From contig CANQBH010000012.1 of assembly GCA_947589155.1 (NCBI GenBank), positions 1 through 50,918 on the forward strand: a stretch of 50,918 bases of DNA. Direction: 5' to 3'. The position numbers were made by a program, and so were the translations under genes. Below are positions 16,472 to 25,879 of the stretch, one piece after another. Numbering within the stretch: the first letter of the stretch is position 1; each line of letters starts with the position of its first letter. The notes beneath the pieces were generated by a model. It was not told where the DNA came from and searched no databases. It saw only the letters and a program-made list of their open reading frames with translations. The stretch is from an uncultured Lachnospiraceae bacterium. GTDB taxonomy: Bacteria; Bacillota; Clostridia; Lachnospirales; Lachnospiraceae.

Positions 16472-17404
16472 ATGGACGAGCAGGGCGTAAAACTTTCGGA
16501 ACTGGTCGAAAAACTCAAACTTGTCACTTATACGCAGGATCTGGATCTGGAGAAGCACTTCATCCATGTGGCGGACATCAACCGTCCGGCGCTGCAGTTG
16601 CACGGCTTCTTTGAGCATTTTGAAGAAGACAGGATCCAACTGCTGGGGAATGTCGAGGCGGCTTACCTCAACAGCAAGTCGGAGGACGAGCGGAAGGCGA
16701 TCTTCCGGCGGCTTTTGGGATACCATATCCCGTGTCTGATCTTCTGCCGCGGGCATAAGCCGGAGGACTTTCTGATCCGCGAGGCGGAAAAGCATGAAGT
16801 CCCGATCCTCGGCACGGAGCGCGGAACGTCGGAGTTCATGTCGGAACTGATTTACGAACTCAATGTGGAACTTGCGCCTTGTACGACGATCCACGGCGTG
16901 CTGGTGGACGTTTACGGCGAGGGCCTTCTGATCACCGGCGAGAGCGGGATCGGAAAGAGCGAGGCCGCGCTGGAACTGATCCGCAGGGGGCACCGTCTGG
17001 TGGCGGACGACGTCGTGGAGATCCGCAAGACCGGCGAGAACACGCTGCTTGGCCGCGCGACGGCGATCACGAAGCACCTGATCGAGTTGCGCGGGATCGG
17101 GATCATCGACGTAAAGAGCCTTTTTGGCGTGGAATGTATCAAAGAGACGCAGAAGATCGACTTCGTCATTAAACTCGAGGATTGGAAAAAAGAGAACAAT
17201 TACGACCGCCTTGGGCTGGAAGACGAATACATGGAAATTCTCGGCCTGAAAGTGACCTGCCATTCGCTGCCGATCCGTCCGGGCCGTAATCTGGCCGTGA
17301 TCTGCGAGACGGCGGCCGTCAACCACCGGCAGAAAAAAATGGGTTATAACGCGGCGCAGGAGTTATACCGCAGGGTACAGGACAATATGACCCGCGGGCT
17401 TTAG
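16472..17404 (+). CDS. hprK: HPr kinase/phosphorylase
   Basis: The 310-residue protein carries Walker A GESGIGKS (156-163), the adjacent RLVADDVVEI segment and the HprK signature LRGIGIIDVKSLFG (206-219). It phosphorylates HPr (and Crh) on the regulatory Ser and reverses this with phosphate, which is the central switch of carbon catabolite repression in Firmicutes. Start ATG 16472 follows GGGGAGG. A Crh-like substrate is encoded in the same gene run at 21566. Cytoplasmic hexamer in relatives. Confidence 0.96.
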   Translation: MDEQGVKLSELVEKLKLVTYTQDLDLEKHFIHVADINRPALQLHGFFEHFEEDRIQLLGNVEAAYLNSKSEDERKAIFRRLLGYHIPCLIFCRGHKPEDFLIREAEKHEVPILGTERGTSEFMSELIYELNVELAPCTTIHGVLVDVYGEGLLITGESGIGKSEAALELIRRGHRLVADDVVEIRKTGENTLLGRATAITKHLIELRGIGIIDVKSLFGVECIKETQKIDFVIKLEDWKKENNYDRLGLEDEYMEILGLKVTCHSLPIRPGRNLAVICETAAVNHRQKKMGYNAAQELYRRVQDNMTRGL

Positions 17405-17433
17405 CCGCAAAAAAATAAAAGGAGGCAAGCATT

Positions 17434-18816
17434 ATGGAAAGAGCAAACGCATGGAAAAAATACGAGGACACCAAAGAAGTCTATGACTTCGCCGAGGATT
17501 ACCGCAGGTTCCTTTCGCAGTGCAAGACGGAAAGGGAATGTGTGGCATATTTCGCCGAAAAGGCGGCGCAGGCGGGCTTTCAGGAATTGGACGCCCTGAT
17601 CGCCGAGGGCAGGACGATCTCTGCGGGCGACAGGATCTACGCGGTCAACAAGAAAAAGGAAATGGTCTGCTTTATCATCGGCAGCCGCCCGCTTTCCGAC
17701 GGCATGAGGATCCTCGGCGCGCATATCGATTCTCCGCGGCTGGATCTGAAGCAGAATCCGCTCTATGAAGATACGGAACTCGCGCTTCTGGACACCCACT
17801 ATTACGGCGGCGTCAAGAAATATCAGTGGGTAGCGCTGCCGCTGGCCCTGCACGGCGTCGTCGTTAAGAAGGACGGTACGGTCGTAAACGTCAACGTCGG
17901 CGACAAGCCGGGGGATCCGGTCTTCGGCGTCAGCGACCTTCTTATCCATCTTGCTTCCGAGCAGATGGATAAGAAAGCGACAAAAGTCATCGAAGGCGAA
18001 GATCTGAACGTCCTGATCGGCAGCATTCCGGTCGAGACGACGGAAGAAGAAAAAGAAACGGTCAAGAAAAATATTCTGGACATCTTATTAAAGGAATACG
18101 ATATAGAAGAAGAAGATTTTCTCTCCGCGGAGATTGAAGTCGTGCCTGCGGGCGAGGCGCGGGATTACGGGTTCGACCGCTCCATGATCATGGGCTACGG
18201 CCACGACGACAGGGTCTGCGCGTATCCGTCCTTTATGGCGATGCTGGCGGCGAAGGACGTGGAATACACCAGCGTCTGCCTGCTGGTCGACAAGGAGGAG
18301 ATCGGCTCCGTCGGCGCGACCGGCATGGAATCCCGCTTCTTCGAGAATACCGTTGCGGAACTCTGCGCGCTGAGCGGCAATGAGAGCAGCCTGTTCCTGC
18401 GTCACGCTTTGACAAATTCGCGCGTGCTCTCCTCCGATGTGAGCGCGGCGTTCGATCCGAATTATCCTTCCGTTATGGAAAAGAAGAACGCGGCGTATTT
18501 CGGACGCGGCGTGGTGTTCAACAAATACACGGGTTCCCGCGGCAAGAGCGGTTCCAATGACGCGGGCGCGGAATACGTCGGCTGGATCCGCCGGATCCTC
18601 GACGAGCGCGGCGTCAATTTCCAGACCGCGGAACTGGGCAAGGTGGACGCCGGAGGCGGCGGAACGATCGCCTATATCTTAGGCAATATGAATATGCAGG
18701 TCATCGACAGCGGCGTAGCGGTGCTGAATATGCACGCGCCTTGGGAGATCATCAGCAAGGTGGATCTCTATGAGGCGTACCTGTGCTATGCGGCGTTCCT
18801 GGAGGCGGAAGAATGA
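17434..18816 (+). CDS. M18-family zinc aminopeptidase
   Basis: A 460-residue protein with M18 features: GAHIDSPRLDLK (His97 as zinc ligand), the catalytic DKEEIGSVGATGM with the Glu pair, SAAFDPNY, and MHAPWEI near the C-terminus. These peptidases remove N-terminal, often acidic, residues in the cytoplasm as tetrahedral dodecamers. Start ATG 17434 follows AGGAGG. Its stop overlaps the murB start by ATGA (18813-18816), so translation is probably coupled. Confidence 0.93.
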   Translation: MERANAWKKYEDTKEVYDFAEDYRRFLSQCKTERECVAYFAEKAAQAGFQELDALIAEGRTISAGDRIYAVNKKKEMVCFIIGSRPLSDGMRILGAHIDSPRLDLKQNPLYEDTELALLDTHYYGGVKKYQWVALPLALHGVVVKKDGTVVNVNVGDKPGDPVFGVSDLLIHLASEQMDKKATKVIEGEDLNVLIGSIPVETTEEEKETVKKNILDILLKEYDIEEEDFLSAEIEVVPAGEARDYGFDRSMIMGYGHDDRVCAYPSFMAMLAAKDVEYTSVCLLVDKEEIGSVGATGMESRFFENTVAELCALSGNESSLFLRHALTNSRVLSSDVSAAFDPNYPSVMEKKNAAYFGRGVVFNKYTGSRGKSGSNDAGAEYVGWIRRILDERGVNFQTAELGKVDAGGGGTIAYILGNMNMQVIDSGVAVLNMHAPWEIISKVDLYEAYLCYAAFLEAEE

Positions 18817-19748
18817 ACAAAACCCATTGGGTAAAAAAGATACGGGAGCGTTTTCCGCAGGTCAAATGGCTGGAAAACGAGCCGATGAGCCGTCATACGA
18901 CGTTCCGTATCGGCGGCGCGGCGGAACTTTTCGTTTCGCCGACCGTCAGTCAGGCGCAGGAGATCCTTGCCTATTGCCGGGAACACGGGATCTGCGTTAC
19001 GATCCTTGGTAACGGCAGCAACGTTCTGGTCGGCGACCGGGGGATCCCGGGGCTTGTGCTTTCTTTCGGGCGGGAGGCTTCGGGGATCGCGGTCGAAGAA
19101 ATACGGAAGGACGGCATTGCCGCGGCACGGATGACGGCGGAGGCCGGAGCCCTGCTTTCGCAGGCGGCCGGCGCGGCGGCGGAACGCGGATTGACAGGCA
19201 TGGAATTTGCGGCCGGCATCCCGGGCACCGTCGGCGGCGCGATGATCATGAACGCGGGCGCCTACGGCGGCGAGATGAAGGATATCGCGCAGAGCGTGCG
19301 CGTCCTTCTGCCGGACGGCAGTATCGAAGAATGGAACCGTGGGGAGATGGGTCTGGTCTACCGCGGCAGCCGCATGATGCGGCAGGGGGTCGTCGTCTTG
19401 TCCGTCACGCTGCTTCTGGCGCAGGGCGAGAAAGAGACCGTCCGCCGGACGATGCAGCAGCTGCGCGACCGGCGGCTGGAAAAGCAGCCGCTCGAATATC
19501 CGAGCGCGGGCAGTACGTTCAAGCGGCCGGAAGGAAATTTCGCGGGCAAACTCATCATGGACGCCGGATTGCGCGGCTACGCCGTCGGAGACGCCGCGAT
19601 CTCGGAAAAGCATTGCGGCTTTGTGATCAATAAAGGAGAGGCGACAGCCGCCGACGTGCGGAAACTCATGGAAGAAGTTTCCGACCGCGTGGAAAAGGAA
19701 TCCGGCGTGCGGCTCGAGCCGGAAGTCAGATTCGTGGGAGAATTTTAA
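18813..19748 (+). CDS. murB: UDP-N-acetylenolpyruvoylglucosamine reductase
   Basis: The 311-residue FAD enzyme completes synthesis of UDP-MurNAc using NADPH. Visible features are the N-terminal MSRHTTFRIGG, the FAD-binding GNGSNVLVGD, the FAAGIPGTVGGA loop, the catalytic Ser region YPSAGSTFKRP and the C-terminal EVRFVGEF. It is of the Gram-positive type. ATG 18813, with GGAGG at 18801-18805, overlaps the M18 stop. rapZ follows after one base, so these genes form an operon. Confidence 0.96.
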   Translation: MNKTHWVKKIRERFPQVKWLENEPMSRHTTFRIGGAAELFVSPTVSQAQEILAYCREHGICVTILGNGSNVLVGDRGIPGLVLSFGREASGIAVEEIRKDGIAAARMTAEAGALLSQAAGAAAERGLTGMEFAAGIPGTVGGAMIMNAGAYGGEMKDIAQSVRVLLPDGSIEEWNRGEMGLVYRGSRMMRQGVVVLSVTLLLAQGEKETVRRTMQQLRDRRLEKQPLEYPSAGSTFKRPEGNFAGKLIMDAGLRGYAVGDAAISEKHCGFVINKGEATAADVRKLMEEVSDRVEKESGVRLEPEVRFVGEF

Positions 19749-19749
19749 T

Positions 19750-20625
19750 ATGAGTCTTGTCATCTTGACCGGAATGTCGGGAGCCGGAAAGAGTACGGCC
19801 TTCAAAATGCTGGAAGATATCGGCTATAACTGCGTGGATAACCTGCCGATCCCTCTGCTCAAAAGTTTTGTGGATCTGTCCGACAGGGACAGCGGCGGCC
19901 GCGGGAAAGTCGTGGTCGGGATCGACGTGCGAAACGGCGAGGCGCTGGCGTCTTTGCAGGGGATCTTGTCCGAACTCAAGCAGGACGGGAAAAACTATGC
20001 GATCCTGTTTATGGACGCGGAGGACGACGTGCTGGTCAAGCGCTATAAGGAGACCCGCCGCAACCACCCGCTTTCGGGGACGGAGCGGATTCAGGCGGGA
20101 ATCGACCGGGAACGCCAGAAGATCCGTTTCCTGAAGGAGGAAGCGGACTATATCATCGATACCTCGCACCTTCTGACGCGGGAACTCAAAGAGGAATTGC
20201 AGCGGATCTTCGTGGAGGAAGAAGATTTCAAAAATCTCTTTGTGACGATCATCTCGTTCGGCTTTAAGTACGGGATCCCGTCGGACGCGGATCTTGTCTT
20301 CGACGTGCGGTTTCTTCCCAATCCGTATTATGTGCCGGAACTGCGGCCGCTGACCGGCAACGATCCGCAGATCCGCAATTTCGTGCTGAAATATCAGGAG
20401 GCGCACGTCTTTCTGGAAAAACTGACCGACATGATCCGTTTTCTGATCCCAAACTATGTCAAAGAGGGAAAGAACCAGCTGGTCGTCGCCATCGGCTGTA
20501 CCGGCGGCAAACACCGTTCCGTCACGCTGGCGAACATGCTCTATCAGCAGATGCTCGAAGACGACAGCATCGGCCTGAAGATCGAGCACAGGGATATCGG
20601 AAAGGACGCCCTGCGCGGCAAATAG
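19750..20625 (+). CDS. rapZ: RapZ/YvcJ nucleotide-binding protein
   Basis: The 291-residue protein opens VILTGMSGAGKSTAF, a Walker A (GMSGAGKS), and has the C-terminal VAIGCTGGKHRSVTLAN typical of RapZ/YvcJ. In Bacillus YvcJ binds nucleotides and GTP hydrolysis has been reported; in E. coli RapZ guides RNase E to the small RNA GlmZ and so tunes glucosamine-6-phosphate synthesis. The role in Clostridia is less clear. It lies between murB and whiA as usual, but the commonly intervening yvcK (mgfK/gluconeogenesis factor) is absent. Confidence 0.95.
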   Translation: MSLVILTGMSGAGKSTAFKMLEDIGYNCVDNLPIPLLKSFVDLSDRDSGGRGKVVVGIDVRNGEALASLQGILSELKQDGKNYAILFMDAEDDVLVKRYKETRRNHPLSGTERIQAGIDRERQKIRFLKEEADYIIDTSHLLTRELKEELQRIFVEEEDFKNLFVTIISFGFKYGIPSDADLVFDVRFLPNPYYVPELRPLTGNDPQIRNFVLKYQEAHVFLEKLTDMIRFLIPNYVKEGKNQLVVAIGCTGGKHRSVTLANMLYQQMLEDDSIGLKIEHRDIGKDALRGK

Positions 20626-20633
20626 GAGGCGTT

Positions 20634-21569
20634 ATGTCTTTTTCACAACAGGTCAAAGACGAACTCGCGGAGCACATCGGCAGGAGCCGCCACTGCCAGA
20701 TCGCGGAACTCGCGGCGCTGGTCGTATGCAGCGGGCGTCTGCAGCAGGAGAAAGGGAAGCCCCGTCTGTGTTTTGATACGGAGAATCCCGTCACCCGGAA
20801 AAAATACTTTACTTTATTAAGTAAAACAACTAGTATAAAGGAGTGCAAAACGGAATTAGAGGCCAAAGAAACGGAGTATGTCCTGCGCATGCTCAAAATG
20901 CCGCCGGAGGGCGATGACCCGCCGCGGCTGCGCACGGCGGCGGACGGGCTGATCTTACAGCAGACATGCTGCAAGCGGGCGTTCCTGCGCGGCGCGTTTC
21001 TGGCCGCGGGTTCCATCAGCGACCCGACGAAGGGGTATCATTTTGAGATCGTCTGCAAGAGCAGCGAACAGGCGGAGCAGATGCAGCAGATCATGCGCGC
21101 GTTTGAACTCGACGCGAAGATCGTGCGGCGCAAGGGCCACGAAGTGGTCTATCTCAAAGAAGGCGCGCAGATCGTCGATATCCTAAACGTCATGGGCGCG
21201 CATGTGGCGCTGATGAATCTGGAAAATATCCGTATCCTTCGGGAAATGCGCAATTCGGTCAATCGCAAAGTCAACTGCGAGACGGCCAATATCTCCCGGA
21301 CTGTCAACGCGGCGGTCCGTCAGGTGGAAGATATCCGCTGGATCAGAGATCAGAAGGGGCTGGAATCCCTGCCGAAGAACCTGCAGGAGATCGCGCGGGT
21401 GCGGCTGGAGAATCCCGACATGCCGCTCAAGGATCTCGGGGCGCGGCTCGACCCGCCCATCGGCAAATCGGGGGTCAACCACCGATTGCGGAAGATCAGC
21501 GAGATCGCAAGAGAGTCAGGCGGCGGACAGATAGGCCGCAGTCTTGGAAACCAGGAGGAATCAACATGA
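20634..21569 (+). CDS. whiA: Sporulation/cell-division regulator WhiA
   Basis: A 311-residue protein with the WhiA opening SFSQQVKDELAEH, a LAGLIDADG-like N-terminal domain (RGAFLAAGSISDPTKGYHFE) and a C-terminal DNA-binding domain ending GKSGVNHRLRKI. WhiA binds DNA and affects division and metabolism in Firmicutes. An AT-rich patch (20800-20840) in an otherwise GC-rich gene contains the inverted repeat TTTACTT/AAGTAAA (20808-20825). The stop overlaps the next start by ATGA (21566-21569). Confidence 0.95.
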   Translation: MSFSQQVKDELAEHIGRSRHCQIAELAALVVCSGRLQQEKGKPRLCFDTENPVTRKKYFTLLSKTTSIKECKTELEAKETEYVLRMLKMPPEGDDPPRLRTAADGLILQQTCCKRAFLRGAFLAAGSISDPTKGYHFEIVCKSSEQAEQMQQIMRAFELDAKIVRRKGHEVVYLKEGAQIVDILNVMGAHVALMNLENIRILREMRNSVNRKVNCETANISRTVNAAVRQVEDIRWIRDQKGLESLPKNLQEIARVRLENPDMPLKDLGARLDPPIGKSGVNHRLRKISEIARESGGGQIGRSLGNQEEST

Positions 21570-21814
21570 AAAAAGAAGTAACCGTCAAGATGGCGGACAG
21601 CATGGAAGCAACGCCGATCGCCCATCTGGTACAACTGGCCAATCAGTTTTCCAGCCAGATCTATTTTCGGATGGGGAACGCAAGCGTGAACGCCAAGAGC
21701 ATTATGGGCATGATGAGTCTGGTGCTCTCCACGGGCAACGTCGTAACGATCGAGATCGACGGTGAGGACGAGGCGCAGGCCATGGAGGCCATGGAGAATT
21801 TTCTTACAAAATAA
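21566..21814 (+). CDS. crh: Crh-like HPr paralogue lacking the catalytic histidine
   Basis: An 82-residue HPr-fold protein. The regulatory serine site is intact (VNAKSIMGMMSL, Ser45), which is the target of HPr kinase. The phosphocarrier loop, GxHxRP in HPr, reads SMEATPI, so the catalytic His is Glu14 and the Arg is Thr16. B. subtilis Crh has Gln there and lies at the same place, after whiA. It should therefore act only as Ser-phosphorylated co-regulator (with CcpA) and not in PTS transport. GGAGG (21554-21558) precedes the start. Confidence 0.9.
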   Translation: MKKEVTVKMADSMEATPIAHLVQLANQFSSQIYFRMGNASVNAKSIMGMMSLVLSTGNVVTIEIDGEDEAQAMEAMENFLTK

Positions 21815-21822
21815 GGGCGTAT

Positions 21823-22710
21823 ATGAAAAAAAGACTTTTATTCATTTTTAATCCGCGTTCCGGCCAGGGAAAGATCAGAGAATATCTGACCGATATTTTA
21901 GACGAGATGATCAAAGCCGGATTTGAAGTGACGGTCTATCTTACGCAGGGGCAAAAGGACGCGCAGCGCGTAGCGTGCGAGGAAGCGGAACATTATGACC
22001 GGATCGTATGCAGCGGCGGCGACGGCACGCTCGACGAAGTCGTCACGGGCGTCATGACGTCCGGCTGCCGGATCCCGATCGGCTACATACCGGCGGGCAG
22101 CACCAACGATTTCGGCAATTCGCTCGGCATCGACAAGAACATGGTGCATGCGGCGCAGATCGCGGTCGGAGGGCAGTTGTTCCCGTGCGATATCGGACGT
22201 TTTAATCAGGATTATTTCGTTTATGTGGCGGCGTTCGGCCTGTTTACGGAAGTTTCCTATCAGACCAGTCAGGATCTCAAAAATATGCTCGGCCACGCGG
22301 CCTATATCCTTGAGGGGGCAAAACAGCTGTGGGACATTCCTTCCTGCAGGATGCAGGTGGAATACGACGGCAACGTGGTCTACGATGAATTTATCTACGG
22401 CATGATCACGAACGCGAAGTCCGTAGGCGGTTTCAAGGGGATCATTCCGGGCGACATCGGACTGGACGACGGCGTATTTGAGGTCACGCTCGTAAAAATG
22501 CCGAAAAACCCGATCGAACTGAACGAGATCCTCGCTTTTCTGACCGGAATCATTAAAGATTCGCATATGGTCTACTCCTTTCAGACAGACTATATAAAGC
22601 TGACCAGCAACGAGACGGTGGCCTGGACCTTAGACGGTGAATTTGGCGGAGAACATCAGATCGTGGAAGTCTCCGACTGCAGCAGGGCGCTGGAAATTAT
22701 TGTTGAATAG
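21823..22710 (+). CDS. Diacylglycerol/lipid kinase family protein (YegS/DagK-like)
   Basis: The 295-residue protein starts LLFIFNPRSGQGKI and has the catalytic-domain motifs CSGGDGTLDEVV and IPAGSTNDFGNSLGI, diagnostic for the DAGK catalytic fold. It should phosphorylate diacylglycerol or a related lipid at the inner membrane face, recycling lipid released during lipoteichoic acid synthesis. It begins eight bases after crh and is probably the last gene of the run. Its stop codon overlaps the -35 of the fba promoter. Confidence 0.92.
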   Translation: MKKRLLFIFNPRSGQGKIREYLTDILDEMIKAGFEVTVYLTQGQKDAQRVACEEAEHYDRIVCSGGDGTLDEVVTGVMTSGCRIPIGYIPAGSTNDFGNSLGIDKNMVHAAQIAVGGQLFPCDIGRFNQDYFVYVAAFGLFTEVSYQTSQDLKNMLGHAAYILEGAKQLWDIPSCRMQVEYDGNVVYDEFIYGMITNAKSVGGFKGIIPGDIGLDDGVFEVTLVKMPKNPIELNEILAFLTGIIKDSHMVYSFQTDYIKLTSNETVAWTLDGEFGGEHQIVEVSDCSRALEIIVE

Positions 22711-22731
22711 CGTCGGCAATTAAGATATAAT
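22703..22731 (+). promoter_or_regulatory. Promoter of fba
   Basis: TTGAAT (22703-22708), 17 bases, TATAAT (22726-22731), overlapping the stop codon of the lipid kinase gene. Downstream the leader holds a hairpin: GTAAAG (22744-22749) pairs with CTTTAC (22770-22775) and inside it GCCC-TTTC-GGGC. Confidence 0.75.
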
Positions 22732-22803
22732 GTACTTTGGAATGTAAAGTATGTATTGCCCTTTCGGGCCTTTACAAATATCAAATAAGAATGGAGGACG
22801 GAA

Positions 22804-23670
22804 ATGTTAGTATCTGCAAAAGAAATGCTGCAAAAGGCAAAAGCCGGACATTATGCGGTCGGCCAGTTCAATATCAACAATCTGGAGTGGACCAAGGCGA
22901 TCCTGCTGACGGCGCAGGAATGTAATTCGCCGGTCATCCTCGGCGTTTCGGAAGGCGCGGGCAAGTACATGACCGGATACAAGACCGTGGCGGCGATGGT
23001 CAAGGCGATGATCGAAGAACTGAACATCACGGTTCCCGTAGCGCTGCACCTCGACCACGGTAGTTACGACGGCTGCCTGAAATGCGTAGAGGCGGGATTT
23101 TCTTCCATCATGTTCGACGGCTCCCATTATCCGATCGAAGAAAACGTACAAAAGACGACGGAACTCGTAAAACTCGCGCATGACAAGGGAATGTCCATCG
23201 AGGCCGAAGTCGGCGCCATCGGCGGCGAAGAAGACGGCGTCATCGGTACCGGAGAATGCGCGGATCCGAAGGAATGTAAGGCGATCGCCGATCTCGGCGT
23301 AGATATGCTGGCCGCGGGTATCGGCAATATCCACGGCAAATATCCGGAGAACTGGGCGGGCCTCAGTTTTGAGACGCTCGACGCGATCCAGCAGTTGACC
23401 GGCGAGATGCCGCTGGTCCTGCACGGAGGGACCGGTATTCCGGAGGACATGATCAAAAAGGCGATCAGCCTCGGCGTCGCAAAGATCAACGTCAACACCG
23501 AGTGCCAGTTATCCTTCGCGGACGCGACCCGAAAATATATCGAGGCGGGCAAGGATCTCGAAGGCAAGGGATTTGATCCGAGAAAACTCCTTCTGCCGGG
23601 CACGGAAGCAATCAAGGCGACCGTTAAAGAAAAAATGGAGTTGTTCGGTTCTGTCGGAAAAGCAGAATAA
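22804..23670 (+). CDS. fba: Class II fructose-bisphosphate aldolase
   Basis: The 288-residue enzyme shows the class II features: VGQFNINNLEW near the start, the zinc-binding HLDHGSY, FDGSHYP, GIGNIHGKYP and LHGGTGIPE. It cleaves fructose 1,6-bisphosphate to dihydroxyacetone phosphate and glyceraldehyde 3-phosphate in glycolysis. GGAGG precedes ATG 22804. It has its own promoter and a terminator, so it is monocistronic. Confidence 0.96.
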   Translation: MLVSAKEMLQKAKAGHYAVGQFNINNLEWTKAILLTAQECNSPVILGVSEGAGKYMTGYKTVAAMVKAMIEELNITVPVALHLDHGSYDGCLKCVEAGFSSIMFDGSHYPIEENVQKTTELVKLAHDKGMSIEAEVGAIGGEEDGVIGTGECADPKECKAIADLGVDMLAAGIGNIHGKYPENWAGLSFETLDAIQQLTGEMPLVLHGGTGIPEDMIKKAISLGVAKINVNTECQLSFADATRKYIEAGKDLEGKGFDPRKLLLPGTEAIKATVKEKMELFGSVGKAE

Positions 23671-23681
23671 TATTTGGAAAC

Positions 23682-23716
23682 AAAGACGTTCCGCATAAGC
23701 AACGGGGCGTCTTTTT
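23682..23716 (+). terminator. fba terminator
   Basis: AAAGACGTTCCG pairs with CGGGGCGTCTTT (two G-T pairs) with a short loop, followed by TTTTT. Placed 11 bases after the fba stop. Confidence 0.9.
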
Positions 23717-23740
23717 ACATTTTTTTAGGAGGATACGGGA

Positions 23741-25864
23741 ATGAAAGAACAGGAATATTTCAATGTGGCGGACATCTTCGGGGAGAACGTGTTTAACGAC
23801 GCCGTCATGCGCGAGCGCCTGCCGAAGAAGACCTATCAGAAGATGAAGGACGTGATCAGCCAGCGGCGCGAACTGGATCTGGAAACGGCGGATGTGGTCG
23901 CCCACGAGATGAAGGAGTGGGCAATCGAAAAGGGCGCCACCCATTTTACCCACTGGTTCCAGCCGTTGACCGGCGTGACCGCGGAAAAGCACGATTCCTT
24001 CATCACCGCGCCGATGTCGAATGGCAAAGTGTTGATGAGTTTTTCGGGCAAGGAACTGATCAAGGGAGAACCGGACGCGTCTTCGTTCCCGTCCGGCGGC
24101 CTGCGTGCGACGTTTGAGGCGCGAGGCTATACGGCGTGGGACTGCACCTCGCCGGCGTTCGTCCGTCAGGACGCCGCCGGAGCGACGCTCTGCATCCCGA
24201 CTGCATTCTGCTCTTATACCGGCGAGGCGCTGGATCAGAAGACGCCGCTGCTGCGCTCCATGGAGGCGGTCAGCGATCAGGCCGTGCGCCTTCTGCGCCT
24301 GTTCGGAAATACGACGTCAAACCGCGTCACGTCTTCGGTCGGCGCGGAGCAGGAGTATTTCATTGTGGACAGGGAAAAGTATCTGCAGAGGAAAGACCTG
24401 ATCTACACGGGCCGCACGCTGTTCGGCGCGATGCCGCCGAAGGGGCAGGAGATGGACGATCACTATTTCGGTTCGATCCGCGAGAGGATCGCGGCCTATA
24501 TGCGCGACGTCAATATCGAATTATGGAAACTCGGCGTCTCCTCCAAGACGCAGCACAACGAGGTCGCGCCGGCGCAGCATGAACTCGCGCCGATCTACGC
24601 CGAAGCCAACGTAGCGGTGGATCACAACCAGCTCATTATGGAGACCTTAAAGAAGGTGGCGGGCCGCCACGGATTGCAGTGCCTCCTGCATGAGAAGCCG
24701 TTTGCCGGCGTCAACGGATCCGGCAAGCACAATAACTGGTCGCTTGTGACCGACGACGGGATCAACCTGCTCGACCCGGGCAAGACCCCGCATGAGAACG
24801 TGCAGTTCCTTCTGATCCTTGCGTGTGTCCTGCGCGCCGTAGACGAACATGCGGACCTGCTGCGCGAGTCGGCGGCGGACGTGGGCAACGACCACAGGCT
24901 GGGCGCGAACGAAGCGCCGCCCGCCATCATTTCCGTCTTCCTCGGCGAACAGCTGCAGGACGTTCTGACCCAGTTGATCGAATCGGGTTCGGCGACGCAC
25001 TCGATCAGCGGCGTAAAACTCGAGACCGGCGTTAAAACGCTGCCGGATTTCATGAAGGACGCGACCGACCGCAACCGCACGTCGCCGTTTGCCTTTACCG
25101 GAAATAAATTCGAGTTCCGCATGGTCGGTTCGCAGGATTCGGTCGGAGAACCGAACATCGTCCTCAATACGATCGTAGCGGAGAGTTTTGCCGACGCCTG
25201 CGATTATCTTGAAGCGGCCGACGATTTTGATTCGGCGGTACATAACCTGATCAAGCAGCTTGTGACGGACCACCAGAGGATCGTCTTCAACGGCAACGGC
25301 TATTCTGACGAATGGGTAAAAGAAGCCGAAAAGCGCGGACTGCCGAATATCCGCTCGATGGTGGACGCGATTCCGGCGCTGACGACGAAGAAAGCGGTCG
25401 CCCTGTTTGAAAGGTTCGGCGTGTTTACGGAAGCCGAACTGGCCTCCCGCGCCGAAGTGGAATATGAATTATACGCAAAGGAAATCAATATTGAAGCCAA
25501 GACAATGATCGATATCGCGGGCAAGCAGATCATTCCTGCGGTCATCAAGTATGCGACAAAACTCGCAGAATCGATCAACAGCATCACCGCGGCATGTCCG
25601 GCGGACGTCAGCGTCCAGACGGAACTGCTGGTGCAGGTATCGGAACTTCTGGCAGAAACCAAAGAAGGGCTGGCACACCTGCAGGATGCAGTCGAGCAGG
25701 GGTGCCGCATGGAAGACGATAATCAGGCAAGGGCCGTATTTTATCATGAGAAAGTCTTTGCCGCCATGGAAGCGCTGCGCCGTCCGGTCGACGAACTGGA
25801 AATGTTGGTCGATAAAGAGGCGTGGCCGATGCCTTCCTATGGCGATCTGATCTTTGAAGTTTAA
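23741..25864 (+). CDS. glnN: Glutamine synthetase type III
   Basis: The 707-residue length and the N-terminal [12 protein letters not shown] are typical of GSIII, not of GSI (about 450). Catalytic-domain motifs include [39 protein letters not shown] and the C-terminal [16 protein letters not shown]. It makes glutamine from glutamate, ammonia and ATP as a dodecamer in relatives. GGAGG precedes ATG 23741. No nitrogen-regulatory gene lies beside it, and no T-box or riboswitch is visible upstream. Convergent with the following penicillin-binding protein gene, only 15 bases apart. Confidence 0.96.
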   Translation: MKEQEYFNVADIFGENVFNDAVMRERLPKKTYQKMKDVISQRRELDLETADVVAHEMKEWAIEKGATHFTHWFQPLTGVTAEKHDSFITAPMSNGKVLMSFSGKELIKGEPDASSFPSGGLRATFEARGYTAWDCTSPAFVRQDAAGATLCIPTAFCSYTGEALDQKTPLLRSMEAVSDQAVRLLRLFGNTTSNRVTSSVGAEQEYFIVDREKYLQRKDLIYTGRTLFGAMPPKGQEMDDHYFGSIRERIAAYMRDVNIELWKLGVSSKTQHNEVAPAQHELAPIYAEANVAVDHNQLIMETLKKVAGRHGLQCLLHEKPFAGVNGSGKHNNWSLVTDDGINLLDPGKTPHENVQFLLILACVLRAVDEHADLLRESAADVGNDHRLGANEAPPAIISVFLGEQLQDVLTQLIESGSATHSISGVKLETGVKTLPDFMKDATDRNRTSPFAFTGNKFEFRMVGSQDSVGEPNIVLNTIVAESFADACDYLEAADDFDSAVHNLIKQLVTDHQRIVFNGNGYSDEWVKEAEKRGLPNIRSMVDAIPALTTKKAVALFERFGVFTEAELASRAEVEYELYAKEINIEAKTMIDIAGKQIIPAVIKYATKLAESINSITAACPADVSVQTELLVQVSELLAETKEGLAHLQDAVEQGCRMEDDNQARAVFYHEKVFAAMEALRRPVDELEMLVDKEAWPMPSYGDLIFEV

Positions 25865-25879
25865 GATAAGTGTATTATA

